Shown here piece by piece: positions 1-8,201 of a DNA stretch of 64,000 nucleotides; position 1 is the stretch's first letter, and every line of letters begins with the position of its first letter. The stretch comes from Nonomuraea gerenzanensis (GTDB taxonomy: Bacteria; Actinomycetota; Actinomycetes; Streptosporangiales; Streptosporangiaceae). Under the pieces are notes generated by a model. The model searched no databases. It worked only from the letters and a program-made list of their open reading frames with translations, and was not told where the DNA came from. The DNA is taken from NCBI RefSeq assembly GCF_020215645.1, contig NZ_CP084058.1:5208001-5272000 (forward strand), in the 5' to 3' direction. The translations under genes and the position numbers were made by a program.

Positions 1-1
1 C

Positions 2-1810
2 GCCCCCAAGGTGGACGGCCTGCGCAACGTGCTCGCCGCCGTGGACCCCGGCAGGCTGCGCCTGCTGGTCACCCTGGGCAGCATCATCGGCAGGGCGGGC
101 CTGCAGGGCGAGGCGCACTACGCCACCGCCAACGAGTGGCTGGCCGAGCTCACCACCGAGGTGGGCGCGGCCCACCCGGACACCAGGTGCCTGTGCCTGG
201 AATGGTCGGTGTGGTCCGAGGTCGGCATGGGCGAGCGCCTGTCGGTGGTGGACAAGCTCACCGAGCAGGGCATCACCCCGATCCCCGTCGAGCAAGGCGT
301 GCGGATCATGCGCAGGCTCGTCACCGACCCGGACCTCGACGGCGTCGTGGTGATCAGCGGGCGCACCGAGGGGGTCGCCACGGTCAGGCGCGACGAGCCC
401 GAGCTGCCGCTGCTGCGCTTCGTCGGCACGCCGCTGATCCGCTACCACGGGGTGGAGCTGGTCAGCGAGGTCGAGCTGAACGCGGGCACCGACCTCTACC
501 TGGCCGACCACCTCCTCGACGGGAACCTGCTGTTCCCCGCCGTGATCGGCATGGAGGCCATGAGCCAGGTGGCGTGCGCCGCCACCGGCCGCCAGGAGGC
601 GCCCGTCATCGAGCGGGCCGCCTTCAGCCGGCCGATCATCGTGCCGCCCGGGTCGAGCACCACGCTCAGGATCGCGGCGGCCGCCACCGGCGACGACACC
701 GTCGCCGTCACCATCCGCAGCGCGGAGACCGGCTTCGAGGTGGACCACTTCAGCGCCGAGCTCCGCTTCGACGCCGGGCCCTGCCCCGAGGGCCCGCCCG
801 GCCAGATCCCGGACGGGCTGCCCCCGGTCGCCCTCGACCCCGACACCGACCTGTACGGCCAGGTGCTCTTCCAGGGCACCCGCTTCCAGAGGCTGCGCCG
901 CTACCACCGGGCGGCGGCCCGCCACGTGGACGCCGACCTAGCCGTGGAGCGGGACGGCTCCTGGTTCGCCGGATACCTGCCGGGTGAGCTGCTGCTCGGC
1001 GACCCCGGCATGCGGGACGCGCTCATGCACGGCAACCAGGTGTGCGTGCCCGACGCCACGCTGCTGCCGACCGGCATCGACCGGGTGCGGCCGGGCGGGG
1101 CGGCGCTGGACGAGCTGGACGAGGTGCGTTACTGCGCCGCCGAGCGCAGCAGGGACGGTGACACCTACGTCTACGACATCGCGGTCCGCACCAAGACCGG
1201 TGATCTCGTCGAGCGCTGGGAGGGGCTGCGCCTGCAGGCCGTGCGCAAGCAGGACGGCCGCGGGCCGTGGGCGGCGCCGCTGCTCGGCCCGTACGTCGAG
1301 AGGAGGCTCGGCGACCTGGTCGGCGCGAGCGTCGCGGTCGTCGTCGAACCCGGCGACGAGCTGACGGACCTGGCCCGCCAACGCCTGCACACCCTGCCGG
1401 CCGCTCCACCTCCTCAGGGCAGCAGCGCACTGGCGCATGTGCCGGGCCTGACGCTCACCGTGGCCGCCACGCAGACGGTGGCCTGCGCCATCACACCGGT
1501 CGGTGCCGCGCCGGAGCCCGCGCACCGGGCGACGGCCGAGCGGAACGACACGCAAGCCGGGCTCGCCGAGCGGATCGCCGCGCAGGCGGGGGAGAGCGGC
1601 GACGTCGCCGCCGCCCGCGTCCGCGCCGCGGCGGCCTGCCTGCGCGACGCCGGCCTCGGCGACCTGGCGGAGCCGGAGCTGCGCCCGCCCACCGGCGACG
1701 GCTGGGTGGTGCTGGCCACGGCGGACGCGCGCATCGCGACCCTGGCGACCACCGTGCGCGGCCTGACCGACCCCGTGGTGGTCGCGGTTCTCACCGAAGG
1801 ACGGTCATGA
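2..1810 (+). CDS. Enediyne-type iterative polyketide synthase, C-terminal part
   Basis: The frame is open from the window edge, so only about the last 600 residues are visible. They show the end of a ketoreductase (Tyr-x3-Asn in YATANE), then a hot-dog dehydratase (ADHLLDG with the likely catalytic His, then FPAVIGMEAM), then about 180 residues lining up with the integral phosphopantetheinyl transferase of enediyne synthases (KS-AT-ACP-KR-DH-PPT order). Such enzymes condense acetyl and malonyl units into the polyene precursor of the warhead. The family call is strengthened by the next gene, an enediyne thioesterase. The transferase region looks dead: the usual GCDxE signature reads ACAIT (bases 1481-1495), and the later LE-x-LRKAG-like stretch reads AAACLRDAG (1625-1654). 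The stop overlaps the next start by four bases. Confidence 0.85.
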   Translation, partial: APKVDGLRNVLAAVDPGRLRLLVTLGSIIGRAGLQGEAHYATANEWLAELTTEVGAAHPDTRCLCLEWSVWSEVGMGERLSVVDKLTEQGITPIPVEQGVRIMRRLVTDPDLDGVVVISGRTEGVATVRRDEPELPLLRFVGTPLIRYHGVELVSEVELNAGTDLYLADHLLDGNLLFPAVIGMEAMSQVACAATGRQEAPVIERAAFSRPIIVPPGSSTTLRIAAAATGDDTVAVTIRSAETGFEVDHFSAELRFDAGPCPEGPPGQIPDGLPPVALDPDTDLYGQVLFQGTRFQRLRRYHRAAARHVDADLAVERDGSWFAGYLPGELLLGDPGMRDALMHGNQVCVPDATLLPTGIDRVRPGGAALDELDEVRYCAAERSRDGDTYVYDIAVRTKTGDLVERWEGLRLQAVRKQDGRGPWAAPLLGPYVERRLGDLVGASVAVVVEPGDELTDLARQRLHTLPAAPPPQGSSALAHVPGLTLTVAATQTVACAITPVGAAPEPAHRATAERNDTQAGLAERIAAQAGESGDVAAARVRAAAACLRDAGLGDLAEPELRPPTGDGWVVLATADARIATLATTVRGLTDPVVVAVLTEGRS

Positions 1811-2241
1811 CGATGGAGAAGTACTTCGAGTATCGCCACACGGTGGGTTTCGAGGAGACCAACCTGGTGGGCAACGTCTACTACGTCAACTACCTGCGCT
1901 GGCAGGGCAGGTGCAGGGAGATCTTCCTCAAGGAGTGCGCCCCCGAGGTGCTCGCCGACCTTCAGGACGACCTCAAGCTGTTCACCCTCAAGGTCGACTG
2001 CGAGTTCTTCGCGGAGATCACCGCCTTCGACGAGCTGTCGATCAGGATGCGCCTGATCGAGCTCGCCCAGACCCAGCTCGAGTTCGGCTTCGACTACGTG
2101 CGCGTCGGCCCCGGTGACGGGGAACTGCTCGTCGCGCGTGGCCGGCAGCGGGTCGCCTGCATGCGCGGGCCGAACACCAGGACCGTCCCGGCCAGGGTGC
2201 CGCCCGCACTGGTCGGCGCGCTCGAACCGTACGCAGCCTAG
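1807..2241 (+). CDS. Enediyne polyketide thioesterase (CalE7/DynE7-like)
   Basis: This is a 144-residue single hot-dog thioesterase of the enediyne biosynthesis group (CalE7, DynE7, SgcE10). In that family it releases the polyene from the acyl carrier domain of the iterative synthase as a beta-keto acid or methyl-ketone polyene. Asn19 (in EETNLVGN) and Arg37 (in QGRCRE) fall at the positions reported for the unusual CalE7 active site, which has no acidic nucleophile; the repeated aromatic block VYYVNYLRW is also typical. Its ATG overlaps the synthase stop (ATGA), so translation is probably coupled and the two products probably work together. Length and start match the family. Confidence 0.9.
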   Translation: MTMEKYFEYRHTVGFEETNLVGNVYYVNYLRWQGRCREIFLKECAPEVLADLQDDLKLFTLKVDCEFFAEITAFDELSIRMRLIELAQTQLEFGFDYVRVGPGDGELLVARGRQRVACMRGPNTRTVPARVPPALVGALEPYAA

Positions 2242-2263
2242 ACGCCGATCACAGGAGGTCAGC

Positions 2264-2794
2264 GTGCACGTCTCCTCTTCCACCGCACTGACCGACAGCG
2301 CGATCGACGCCGCGGCGTTGCGTCACGCGTTCGGTGCCTTCGCCACCGGCGTCACCGTGGTGACGACCGGCGGCCCCGTCCCTCACGCCATGACGGCCAA
2401 CTCCTTCACCTCGGTCTCGCTGGACCCGCCGCTGCTGCTGGTGTGTGTCGCCAAGTCGGCGAGCATGCACCGCTTCCTCGGCGCCAGCTCCTTCTTCGGC
2501 GTCTCCGTGCTCGCCGCCCACCAGGAGGCCGAGGCCAGGCACTTCGCCAACCGCTACCGCGAGACGGGCGCCGCCCAGTTCGCCGCGGTGGACGTGGTGC
2601 CCGGCGAGCTGACGGACGTGCCGCTGATCGCGGACGCCGCCGTGAGCTTCGAGTGCGACCTGTGGCGCTCCTACGACGGCGGCGACCACACCATCTTCCT
2701 GGGCAAGGTGCTGTCGATGCGGCAGCGTCCAGGCAGTGACGGGTTGCTGGTGTACCGGGGCAGGTTCGCCGCGCTCGACGAGGTCGCGGCGTGA
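2264..2794 (+). CDS. Flavin reductase (SgcE6-like)
   Basis: This 176-residue protein has the split-barrel flavin reductase fold: an N-terminal ATGVTVVTT strand, then MTANSFTSVSLDPPLLLVCV, the flavin-binding segment of the family, and a C-terminal GKVLSM strand. Such enzymes reduce FAD or FMN with NAD(P)H and hand it to a partner monooxygenase. In enediyne clusters the SgcE6-like reductase serves two-component oxygenases; the acyl-CoA dehydrogenase-like protein at 19386-20537 is a possible partner here. The GTG start is chosen because a strong AGGAGG lies six bases upstream. The stop overlaps the next start, so the gene belongs to the operon that begins with the polyketide synthase. Confidence 0.85.
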   Translation: MHVSSSTALTDSAIDAAALRHAFGAFATGVTVVTTGGPVPHAMTANSFTSVSLDPPLLLVCVAKSASMHRFLGASSFFGVSVLAAHQEAEARHFANRYRETGAAQFAAVDVVPGELTDVPLIADAAVSFECDLWRSYDGGDHTIFLGKVLSMRQRPGSDGLLVYRGRFAALDEVAA

Positions 2795-4182
2795 TGGCTG
2801 TCCAGACTCGGCCGGCGGCGCGGGCACGGGTGCGTGCCGCGCCGCCCGGCCCGCCGCTCTGGGCGGGACCGGCCCTGTTCAGGCAGCTCGTCTCGGACCG
2901 GCTGGGCATGCTGTCGGACGCCGTGGCCAGGTACGGCGACGCGGTGCGGCTCACCATCGGCCCCAAGAGCCTCTACCTGTTCAACCACCCCGACCACGCC
3001 AAGCACGTGCTGGCCGACAACAACGCCGGCTACCGCAAGGGCCTCGGCCTGGCCGAGGCCAGGCGGGTCCTCGGCGACGGCCTGCTGACCAGCCACGGGC
3101 AGGTGTGGCGCGACCAGCGCAAGGCGATCCAGCCGCTGTTCCAGAACAAGCGGCTGGCCAGGCAGGACACGGTCATCGCCGAGGAGACGGGCCGGCTGGT
3201 GGCCAGGCTGCGCGCCCACGCGGGCGGCGGGCCCGTGGACGTGGCCCACGAGATGACCGCGCTCACACTCGGCGTGCTGGGCAGGACGCTGCTGGAGGCC
3301 GACCTCAGCGCGTGCGGGTCTCTTGGGCACGGGTCCATCGGGCACGGCTTCGAGGGCGTCCAGGACCAGGCGATGTTCGAGATGGTGACGCTCGGCGCGG
3401 TGCCGCTGTGGCTGCCGCTCCCGCTGCACCTGCGCTTCCGCCGGTCGCGGCGCGAGCTGCACCGGGTCGTGGACGCCCTGGTCGCCCACCGGATCGAGCA
3501 TCCCACCGGCGGGGATGACCTGCTGTCCCGCCTGATCGCCGCCGCCGGGCAGGCGCCCGACGAGCGGGCGGCCCGCGACCGGCTGCGTGCCGAGCTGATC
3601 ACCATCCTGCTGGCCGGGCACGAGACCACGGCCAGCACGCTGTCGTGGGCCTTCCATCTGATCGACCGCCATCCCGCCGTGCGGGAGCGGCTGCGCGAGG
3701 AGGCCGTCTCCGTGCTGGGCGACCGGCCGCCGACGGTGGACGACCTGCCCAGGCTCACCTACACCACCATGGTGCTGGAGGAGGTCATGCGGCTCTACCC
3801 GCCGGTGTGGGCGCTGACCCGCGTGGCGGTGACGGGCGACGAGGTGGGCGGGTACCGGGTGCCCGCCGGGGCGGACGTGCTGATCAGCCCGTACACGCTG
3901 CACCGGCATCCGGCCTGGTGGCGCGAGCCGGAGCGGTTCGATCCCGGCAGGTTCGCGCCGGACGTGCGGTCGGACCGGCCCCGCTACGCCTACATCCCGT
4001 TCGGCGCCGGGCCGCGGTTCTGCGTCGGCAGCCATCTGGGGATGATGGAGGCCGTCTTCGTGCTCGCCTCCGTGGTGCGCGAGCTGCGGCTGACCGGGCT
4101 GCCCGGGCGGCCGGCCGTGCCCGAGGCGATGTTGTCGCTGCGGGTGCGGGGCGGGCTGCCGATGACCGTCGGCGTCCTGTAG
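2791..4182 (+). CDS. Cytochrome P450
   Basis: A complete P450 of about 463 residues, presumably soluble. The oxygen-activating I-helix motif AGHETT is near residue 275, the ExxR motif lies in EEVMRLYPP near residue 332, and the haem-ligand Cys is residue 411 in FGAGPRFCVG. It would hydroxylate or oxidise a pathway intermediate using ferredoxin electrons; no ferredoxin is nearby. It is the last gene of the synthase operon and ends before a strong terminator, so it probably acts on the polyketide or a peripheral group. The start is ambiguous: GTG 2791 and ATG 2794 are adjacent, and the GTG is better spaced from a GAGG at about 2780. The substrate cannot be told from sequence. Confidence 0.9.
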   Translation: MMAVQTRPAARARVRAAPPGPPLWAGPALFRQLVSDRLGMLSDAVARYGDAVRLTIGPKSLYLFNHPDHAKHVLADNNAGYRKGLGLAEARRVLGDGLLTSHGQVWRDQRKAIQPLFQNKRLARQDTVIAEETGRLVARLRAHAGGGPVDVAHEMTALTLGVLGRTLLEADLSACGSLGHGSIGHGFEGVQDQAMFEMVTLGAVPLWLPLPLHLRFRRSRRELHRVVDALVAHRIEHPTGGDDLLSRLIAAAGQAPDERAARDRLRAELITILLAGHETTASTLSWAFHLIDRHPAVRERLREEAVSVLGDRPPTVDDLPRLTYTTMVLEEVMRLYPPVWALTRVAVTGDEVGGYRVPAGADVLISPYTLHRHPAWWREPERFDPGRFAPDVRSDRPRYAYIPFGAGPRFCVGSHLGMMEAVFVLASVVRELRLTGLPGRPAVPEAMLSLRVRGGLPMTVGVL

Positions 4183-4194
4183 GAGAAGGCGCGG

Positions 4195-4237
4195 AAAAAA
4201 GGGCCGCGGGCGGTGATCTCGTCACCGCCCGCGGCCC
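4195..4237. terminator. Bidirectional intrinsic terminator
   Basis: A perfect 16-bp inverted repeat (4201-4216 with 4222-4237, loop tctcg) lies between the convergent P450 and AraC genes. A six-A run on its left becomes a U tract for the minus-strand AraC transcript. It should stop the P450 operon as well. Confidence 0.85.
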
Positions 4238-4256
4238 CGCGCGTCCCTGGTCTCCT

Positions 4257-5051
4257 TCACCCGGTGTCCTCCCGCTGCTGGTCGTACCCGCCGGCCTCCT
4301 GGTTCCACGCGGACAGCATGTCGCCCAGCGCGAGCAGGTGCGGCGGGTCGAAGCTGCTCATGGGCCGCAGCGTGAGGTCGGCCCGGTGGGCGCCGCCGTG
4401 CGCGCCGACCGCGATGGGGCCGCGGCGCGCGACGCACAGCGTGACCTCGCTGGTGGGCGGCAGGTTGACGACCTCGTCGCAGCCCTCGGCCACCGACTGG
4501 GCCAGCAGGTACCAGTGGCCCGCTGGCACGTCGTCCATGACGAACGGGCCGGGCCGGCTGAGCACGGTGTAACTGGCGGGCTTGCCCTCCAGGAGTTGCC
4601 CCACGAACATGCCCGCGAAGACCGGCCGGTCGGGCAGCGGCGAGGTGACCGTGCCGTGCACGGTGGCGGTGCCGCCGCCGCGCGACCGGCTCGCCCCGCC
4701 CGCCACGCTCATCCTCGGCACGCTCAGGACCTGGCGGTAGCGGCTGGGGGACAGGCCCACGCTCCGCGTGAAACGGCTGCTGAACGTGCCGACGCTGGAG
4801 TAGCCGACCTGGTGGCTGATGTAGGCGATGTTCAACGAGGTCGAGGCGAGCAGCCGCTTGGCCTCGCGCAACCGCACCGCCGACAGGAACCGGCCTGGTG
4901 ACAGCCCCGTGACCCGCTGGAAGACCCGCGAGAAGTGGAACTTGCTGAACATCGCGGTGTGCGCCATGTCGTCGATGGTGATCTGCTCACCGAAGTTCTC
5001 GTGAATGTCGTCGATCACTCGCATGACCGCTCGTTCGATGACGTCGTCCAT
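4257..5051 (-). CDS. AraC-family transcriptional regulator
   Basis: A 264-residue protein with the double helix-turn-helix of AraC regulators at its N-terminus (residues 1-105), including the conserved FSRVFQRVTGLSPGRF and VGYSSVGTFSSRF segments. The C-terminal 150 residues are not a recognisable sugar-binding cupin; they form a beta-rich region of unknown role that could sense a ligand. The inverted order (HTH first) is less common. It sits convergent to the synthase operon and divergent from the sigma-factor operon, so it is a candidate local activator. ATG 5049-5051 is the only good start before the HTH. Confidence 0.85.
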   Translation of the reverse strand: MDDVIERAVMRVIDDIHENFGEQITIDDMAHTAMFSKFHFSRVFQRVTGLSPGRFLSAVRLREAKRLLASTSLNIAYISHQVGYSSVGTFSSRFTRSVGLSPSRYRQVLSVPRMSVAGGASRSRGGGTATVHGTVTSPLPDRPVFAGMFVGQLLEGKPASYTVLSRPGPFVMDDVPAGHWYLLAQSVAEGCDEVVNLPPTSEVTLCVARRGPIAVGAHGGAHRADLTLRPMSSFDPPHLLALGDMLSAWNQEAGGYDQQREDTG

Positions 5052-5483
5052 GTGGCCTCCCGCTTCCGGATCGGCCGGTGTTGCGCGCTTTCCGGATACG
5101 CGTCGATAAATGCCCTTCGGTGGTACACGCGGTGCGCCCGCGCGAATGCTGCACGGTTCCCGAAATTGATTCGACAAAAATCGCCAAGTGCTTGCCCGGT
5201 TTCTCGCGGTAGTTTTCCTTGCAAAACCCTGTTGATTGTTGTCAACTGTCCTGAGAGGGCCGGAGGGCCGCGCAGGTGGCCAAGAGGGCTGCCCATCCCC
5301 CGAGCGTACGAGCGCACCGGCCGCCCGCCCCCGGCCGCGCCGCGTTATCAGGGGTCCGCCGGCCACGATTAGGGGTGCCCCTTCGAATAAGGGCGCCGGG
5401 CACCCGGCTAGGGGTTGTCCCGCATAGTGCGCAGGTCGATTCTTCACATATCGACCGACTGTGCAAAAAACGGGGGAGCGATT
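5052..5483. promoter_or_regulatory. Divergent promoter region with phased AGGGGT repeats
   Basis: This 432-bp gap separates the divergent AraC and sigma-factor genes and holds no credible gene. Nearer the sigma gene are AGGGGT at 5350, AGGGGT at 5371, the related AGGGCG at 5390 and AGGGGT at 5410. They are 21, 19 and 20 bases apart, about two helical turns each, so a protein could bind all four on one face of the DNA. This is an inferred regulatory array. The half nearer AraC is less GC-rich than its surroundings. Confidence 0.4.
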
Positions 5484-5987
5484 ATGTCCGAAGGGCGGGG
5501 CGAACAAGAATTCACGCGCTTCGTCCAGCAGACCAGGCCCATGCTGAGACGCAGCGCCTTCGCGCTGTCCGGCGACTGGCACGAGGCGGACGACCTGGTC
5601 CAGCGGACACTCATGACCATCTATCTGCGCTGGCGCGAGCTGGAACGGCGGGACAGGATCGCGCCGTACGCGCGCCGGGTCATGACGCGGCTGCTCATCA
5701 GCGACCGCCGGTCGTCGCGATGGACCAGGGAGGTCCTGTTCGGCGTGCCGCCCGAGGCCGGCGCCGCGCTCGACCCGTACGTCCCGGTGGTCCAGCGCAT
5801 GGTGCTGAGGGACGCGCTGGCCAGGCTCGGCCCCCGCCAGCGCGCCACGATCTTCCTCCGCTTCTGGGAGGACCGCAGCGTGGAGGAGACCGCGCGGGTC
5901 CTGGGCAACGAGTCATCCACGGTACGCAGCCAGACCGTCCGCGCGCTGAACACCCTGAGGGACGCGCTGGACGCCTCATCCACCTAA
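5484..5987 (+). CDS. SigE-type ECF RNA polymerase sigma factor
   Basis: A 167-residue ECF sigma factor of the actinobacterial SigE-type group. Region 2 is visible as EADDLVQRTLMTIYLRW (residues about 38-54) and region 4 as LGPRQRATIFLRFWEDRSVEETARVLG. It would direct RNA polymerase to a small set of promoters. No anti-sigma factor lies beside it, so control must be transcriptional or by an unlinked partner. ATG 5484 is chosen because GGGGGAG lies just upstream; a longer reading from 5415 has no ribosome site. It heads a same-strand run of five genes ending at 10090, an unusual setting for a sigma factor. Confidence 0.88.
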   Translation: MSEGRGEQEFTRFVQQTRPMLRRSAFALSGDWHEADDLVQRTLMTIYLRWRELERRDRIAPYARRVMTRLLISDRRSSRWTREVLFGVPPEAGAALDPYVPVVQRMVLRDALARLGPRQRATIFLRFWEDRSVEETARVLGNESSTVRSQTVRALNTLRDALDASST

Positions 5988-5996
5988 GGAAGGCCC

Positions 5997-6566
5997 ATGA
6001 GCGCACAGCTCTCCGCGGACCACGAGACGAGGGTCACCACGCTCGAGGCGTTCGCCGACACGATCATCCCCGGCGCCAGACGCAGCGACCAGGACAGGGC
6101 GGTGGCCGGCGCGAGCCCCACCGGCGGCGCGGTGGCGGCGGGCGCGATGGAGCTGATCCACTGGGACGCCACCGGCATCAGCCAGAGCCTCGACGGTTAC
6201 GCCCGCGCGCTCAATGAGCACGCCCGCGAGTTCGCCCAGCAGCACGGCCTCGACCTGGACGGGGACGTCCCGCCGTTCGTGGCGCTCGGCTTCGAGCAGC
6301 GCACCGACCTGGTCCGCGTGCTCACCGCGCCCGGCCACCCCGACAAGGCGCTGTGGGTGCTGCTGTCCCTGTTCTGCTACATGGCCTACGACTCGGCCGC
6401 GCACACCGGCACCGCCGCCGCGCTGGCCGCCGGGCACCCGGGCCTGACCTCCATGCGCCTGGCCGCGCCGGGCGCCGACGGCCTGTGGCGCTTCCCCTCC
6501 TGGTCGTACGGCAGGCAGCTCGCCGACCTCCACCCCGGCACCACCGACACAGGGAGCCCAGCATGA
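5997..6566 (+). CDS. DUF5987 / gluconate dehydrogenase subunit 3-like protein
   Basis: A 189-residue protein resembling the small subunit (subunit 3) that accompanies membrane or secreted GMC dehydrogenases. It shows the early LEAFADTIIPG motif and a helical middle with LVRVLTAPGHPDKALWVLLS. In related systems this subunit helps the flavoprotein mature or anchor. No twin-arginine or cleavable signal is seen, so it is probably cytoplasmic here. Its stop overlaps the start of the GMC oxidoreductase (ATGA), which strongly supports a complex. Confidence 0.7.
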   Translation: MSAQLSADHETRVTTLEAFADTIIPGARRSDQDRAVAGASPTGGAVAAGAMELIHWDATGISQSLDGYARALNEHAREFAQQHGLDLDGDVPPFVALGFEQRTDLVRVLTAPGHPDKALWVLLSLFCYMAYDSAAHTGTAAALAAGHPGLTSMRLAAPGADGLWRFPSWSYGRQLADLHPGTTDTGSPA

Positions 6567-8200
6567 ACAGTGTCGAGCGCACCGACGTGCTCGTGGTCGG
6601 CACCGGCTTCGGCGGCGCGATCGCCGCCTACCACCTGGCCGCGGGCGGGGCCCGCGTGGTCATGCTGGAGCGCGGCCCGTGGCTGACCGCCGCGGACTAC
6701 GACCACGACTTCAAGCTCGGCTCGTCCTACACGCGCCTGTTCGACTTCACGGTCGGCGACGGGATGAGCGTGCTCGGCGGCAACTGCGTGGGCGGCGGCA
6801 GCGTCGTCTACTTCGCCGCGATGCCGCGGGCGCCCCGCTTCGTGTTCGAGCGGCGCGGCAGCGTCAACCGCCGCATGTGGCCCTCCTCGATCACCCGCGA
6901 CACGCTGGACCCCTGGTACGACCGCGTCGCGGAGTCCATCGCCATCACCCGGCAGGGCTGGGACGACGTGTCCTACTCCGGCGGGCTCTGGGCCGCCGCC
7001 TGCCGGCACGCCGGCCGCACCGCCAACCCGGTGCCCGCCGCCGTGGACACCGCCGCCTGCACCAACTGCAACTGGATGATGGCCGGCTGCCGCTTCGACG
7101 CCAAGCAGTCGCTCCTGCTCAACTACCTGCCCGCCGCGCTCGCGCACGGAGCCGCGATCAGGCCGCTGCACGAGGTGCAGAGCATCGCCAGGAACCCCGA
7201 CGGCGGCTACCGCGTGCACTACCAGCTCGTGGACGCCGAGGACTACCGGATCACCGCGGGCGAGGGCAGCATCGACGCCGAGGTGGTCGTGCTCGCCGCG
7301 GGCGCCGCGGCCACCCCCGTCATCCTGCAGCGCAGCGCCGCCGCGCTCGGCCCGATGCCGCACGCGGTAGGCCGCTACTTCTCCGGCAACGGCGAGCGGC
7401 TCAACACCGCGGTGCTGAACGAGGAGCGCGTCCGCGAGGTACTCGGCCTGGAGCTCGACCCCGCGGCGTTCCAGATCGGCAAGGGGCCCACGGTGGCCAA
7501 CTGGGACCGGCTGGACGGCTCGCTGCCCGAGTACACCCGCTTCTCGCTGGAGCAGCTCTACTTCCCGCCGGGGCTCGGCACGATCCTCGCGCTGACCGGC
7601 GGCCAGGACCCGCGCTGGTTCGGCCTGGAGAAGAAGGAGCTGCTCAGCCACTGGCAGAAGTGGCTGATCATCTTCCAGATGATCGAGGACGACAACGAGG
7701 GCGTGTTCGGCCCGCCGCCCGCGCGCGGCAACGCCGACCGGGTCTCCCAGCAGATGCTCGGCCTCGGCACGCTCAGCTACAAGCCGACGCTCAACACGCA
7801 GGCCGCCTGGGCGATGGCCGACGCCGAGTGCAAGGACATCCTGGAGCGCGACGGCCTGGCCACCGTCACGCCGTGGACCAACGACCTGGTGGGCGCGTAC
7901 ACCGTGCACCCGCTGGCCTCGTGCCGCATCGGCGACGACCCGCGCACCTCCGCGCTCGACGACCGGCACGAGCTGCGCGGCCACCCGGGGATCTTCGTCA
8001 CCGACGGCTCCGCCGTACCGGCCGCGCTGACCGTGAACCCGGCCATGACCATCTCGGCGCTCGCCGAGCGCGCGGTGCCGGCCATCGTCCGCGCGGCGCG
8101 GGAGCGCGGGGTGGACGTCCGGTACGGCGCGCCCGCCCCCGACGGCTCGACCGCCGGCCGGCGCGGCACCGCGCCGCTGGTGCCCGCCCTGGGAGGGTGA
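6563..8200 (+). CDS. GMC-family oxidoreductase
   Basis: A 545-residue FAD enzyme of the glucose-methanol-choline family. The N-terminal Rossmann motif is VVGTGFGGAIAAYHLA (GxGxxG), a second flavin contact is GGGSVVYFA, and the C-terminal His/Asn catalytic region is VHPLASCRIGDD followed by VNPAMTISALAE. Around residue 170 the motif CTNCNWMMAGC resembles the cysteine cluster of iron-sulphur GMC dehydrogenases but lacks the usual middle cysteine. It would oxidise an alcohol or sterol-like substrate. It lies between its small subunit and an AhpD-like gene. The substrate is unknown. Confidence 0.85.
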   Translation: MNSVERTDVLVVGTGFGGAIAAYHLAAGGARVVMLERGPWLTAADYDHDFKLGSSYTRLFDFTVGDGMSVLGGNCVGGGSVVYFAAMPRAPRFVFERRGSVNRRMWPSSITRDTLDPWYDRVAESIAITRQGWDDVSYSGGLWAAACRHAGRTANPVPAAVDTAACTNCNWMMAGCRFDAKQSLLLNYLPAALAHGAAIRPLHEVQSIARNPDGGYRVHYQLVDAEDYRITAGEGSIDAEVVVLAAGAAATPVILQRSAAALGPMPHAVGRYFSGNGERLNTAVLNEERVREVLGLELDPAAFQIGKGPTVANWDRLDGSLPEYTRFSLEQLYFPPGLGTILALTGGQDPRWFGLEKKELLSHWQKWLIIFQMIEDDNEGVFGPPPARGNADRVSQQMLGLGTLSYKPTLNTQAAWAMADAECKDILERDGLATVTPWTNDLVGAYTVHPLASCRIGDDPRTSALDDRHELRGHPGIFVTDGSAVPAALTVNPAMTISALAERAVPAIVRAARERGVDVRYGAPAPDGSTAGRRGTAPLVPALGG

Positions 8201-8201
8201 G

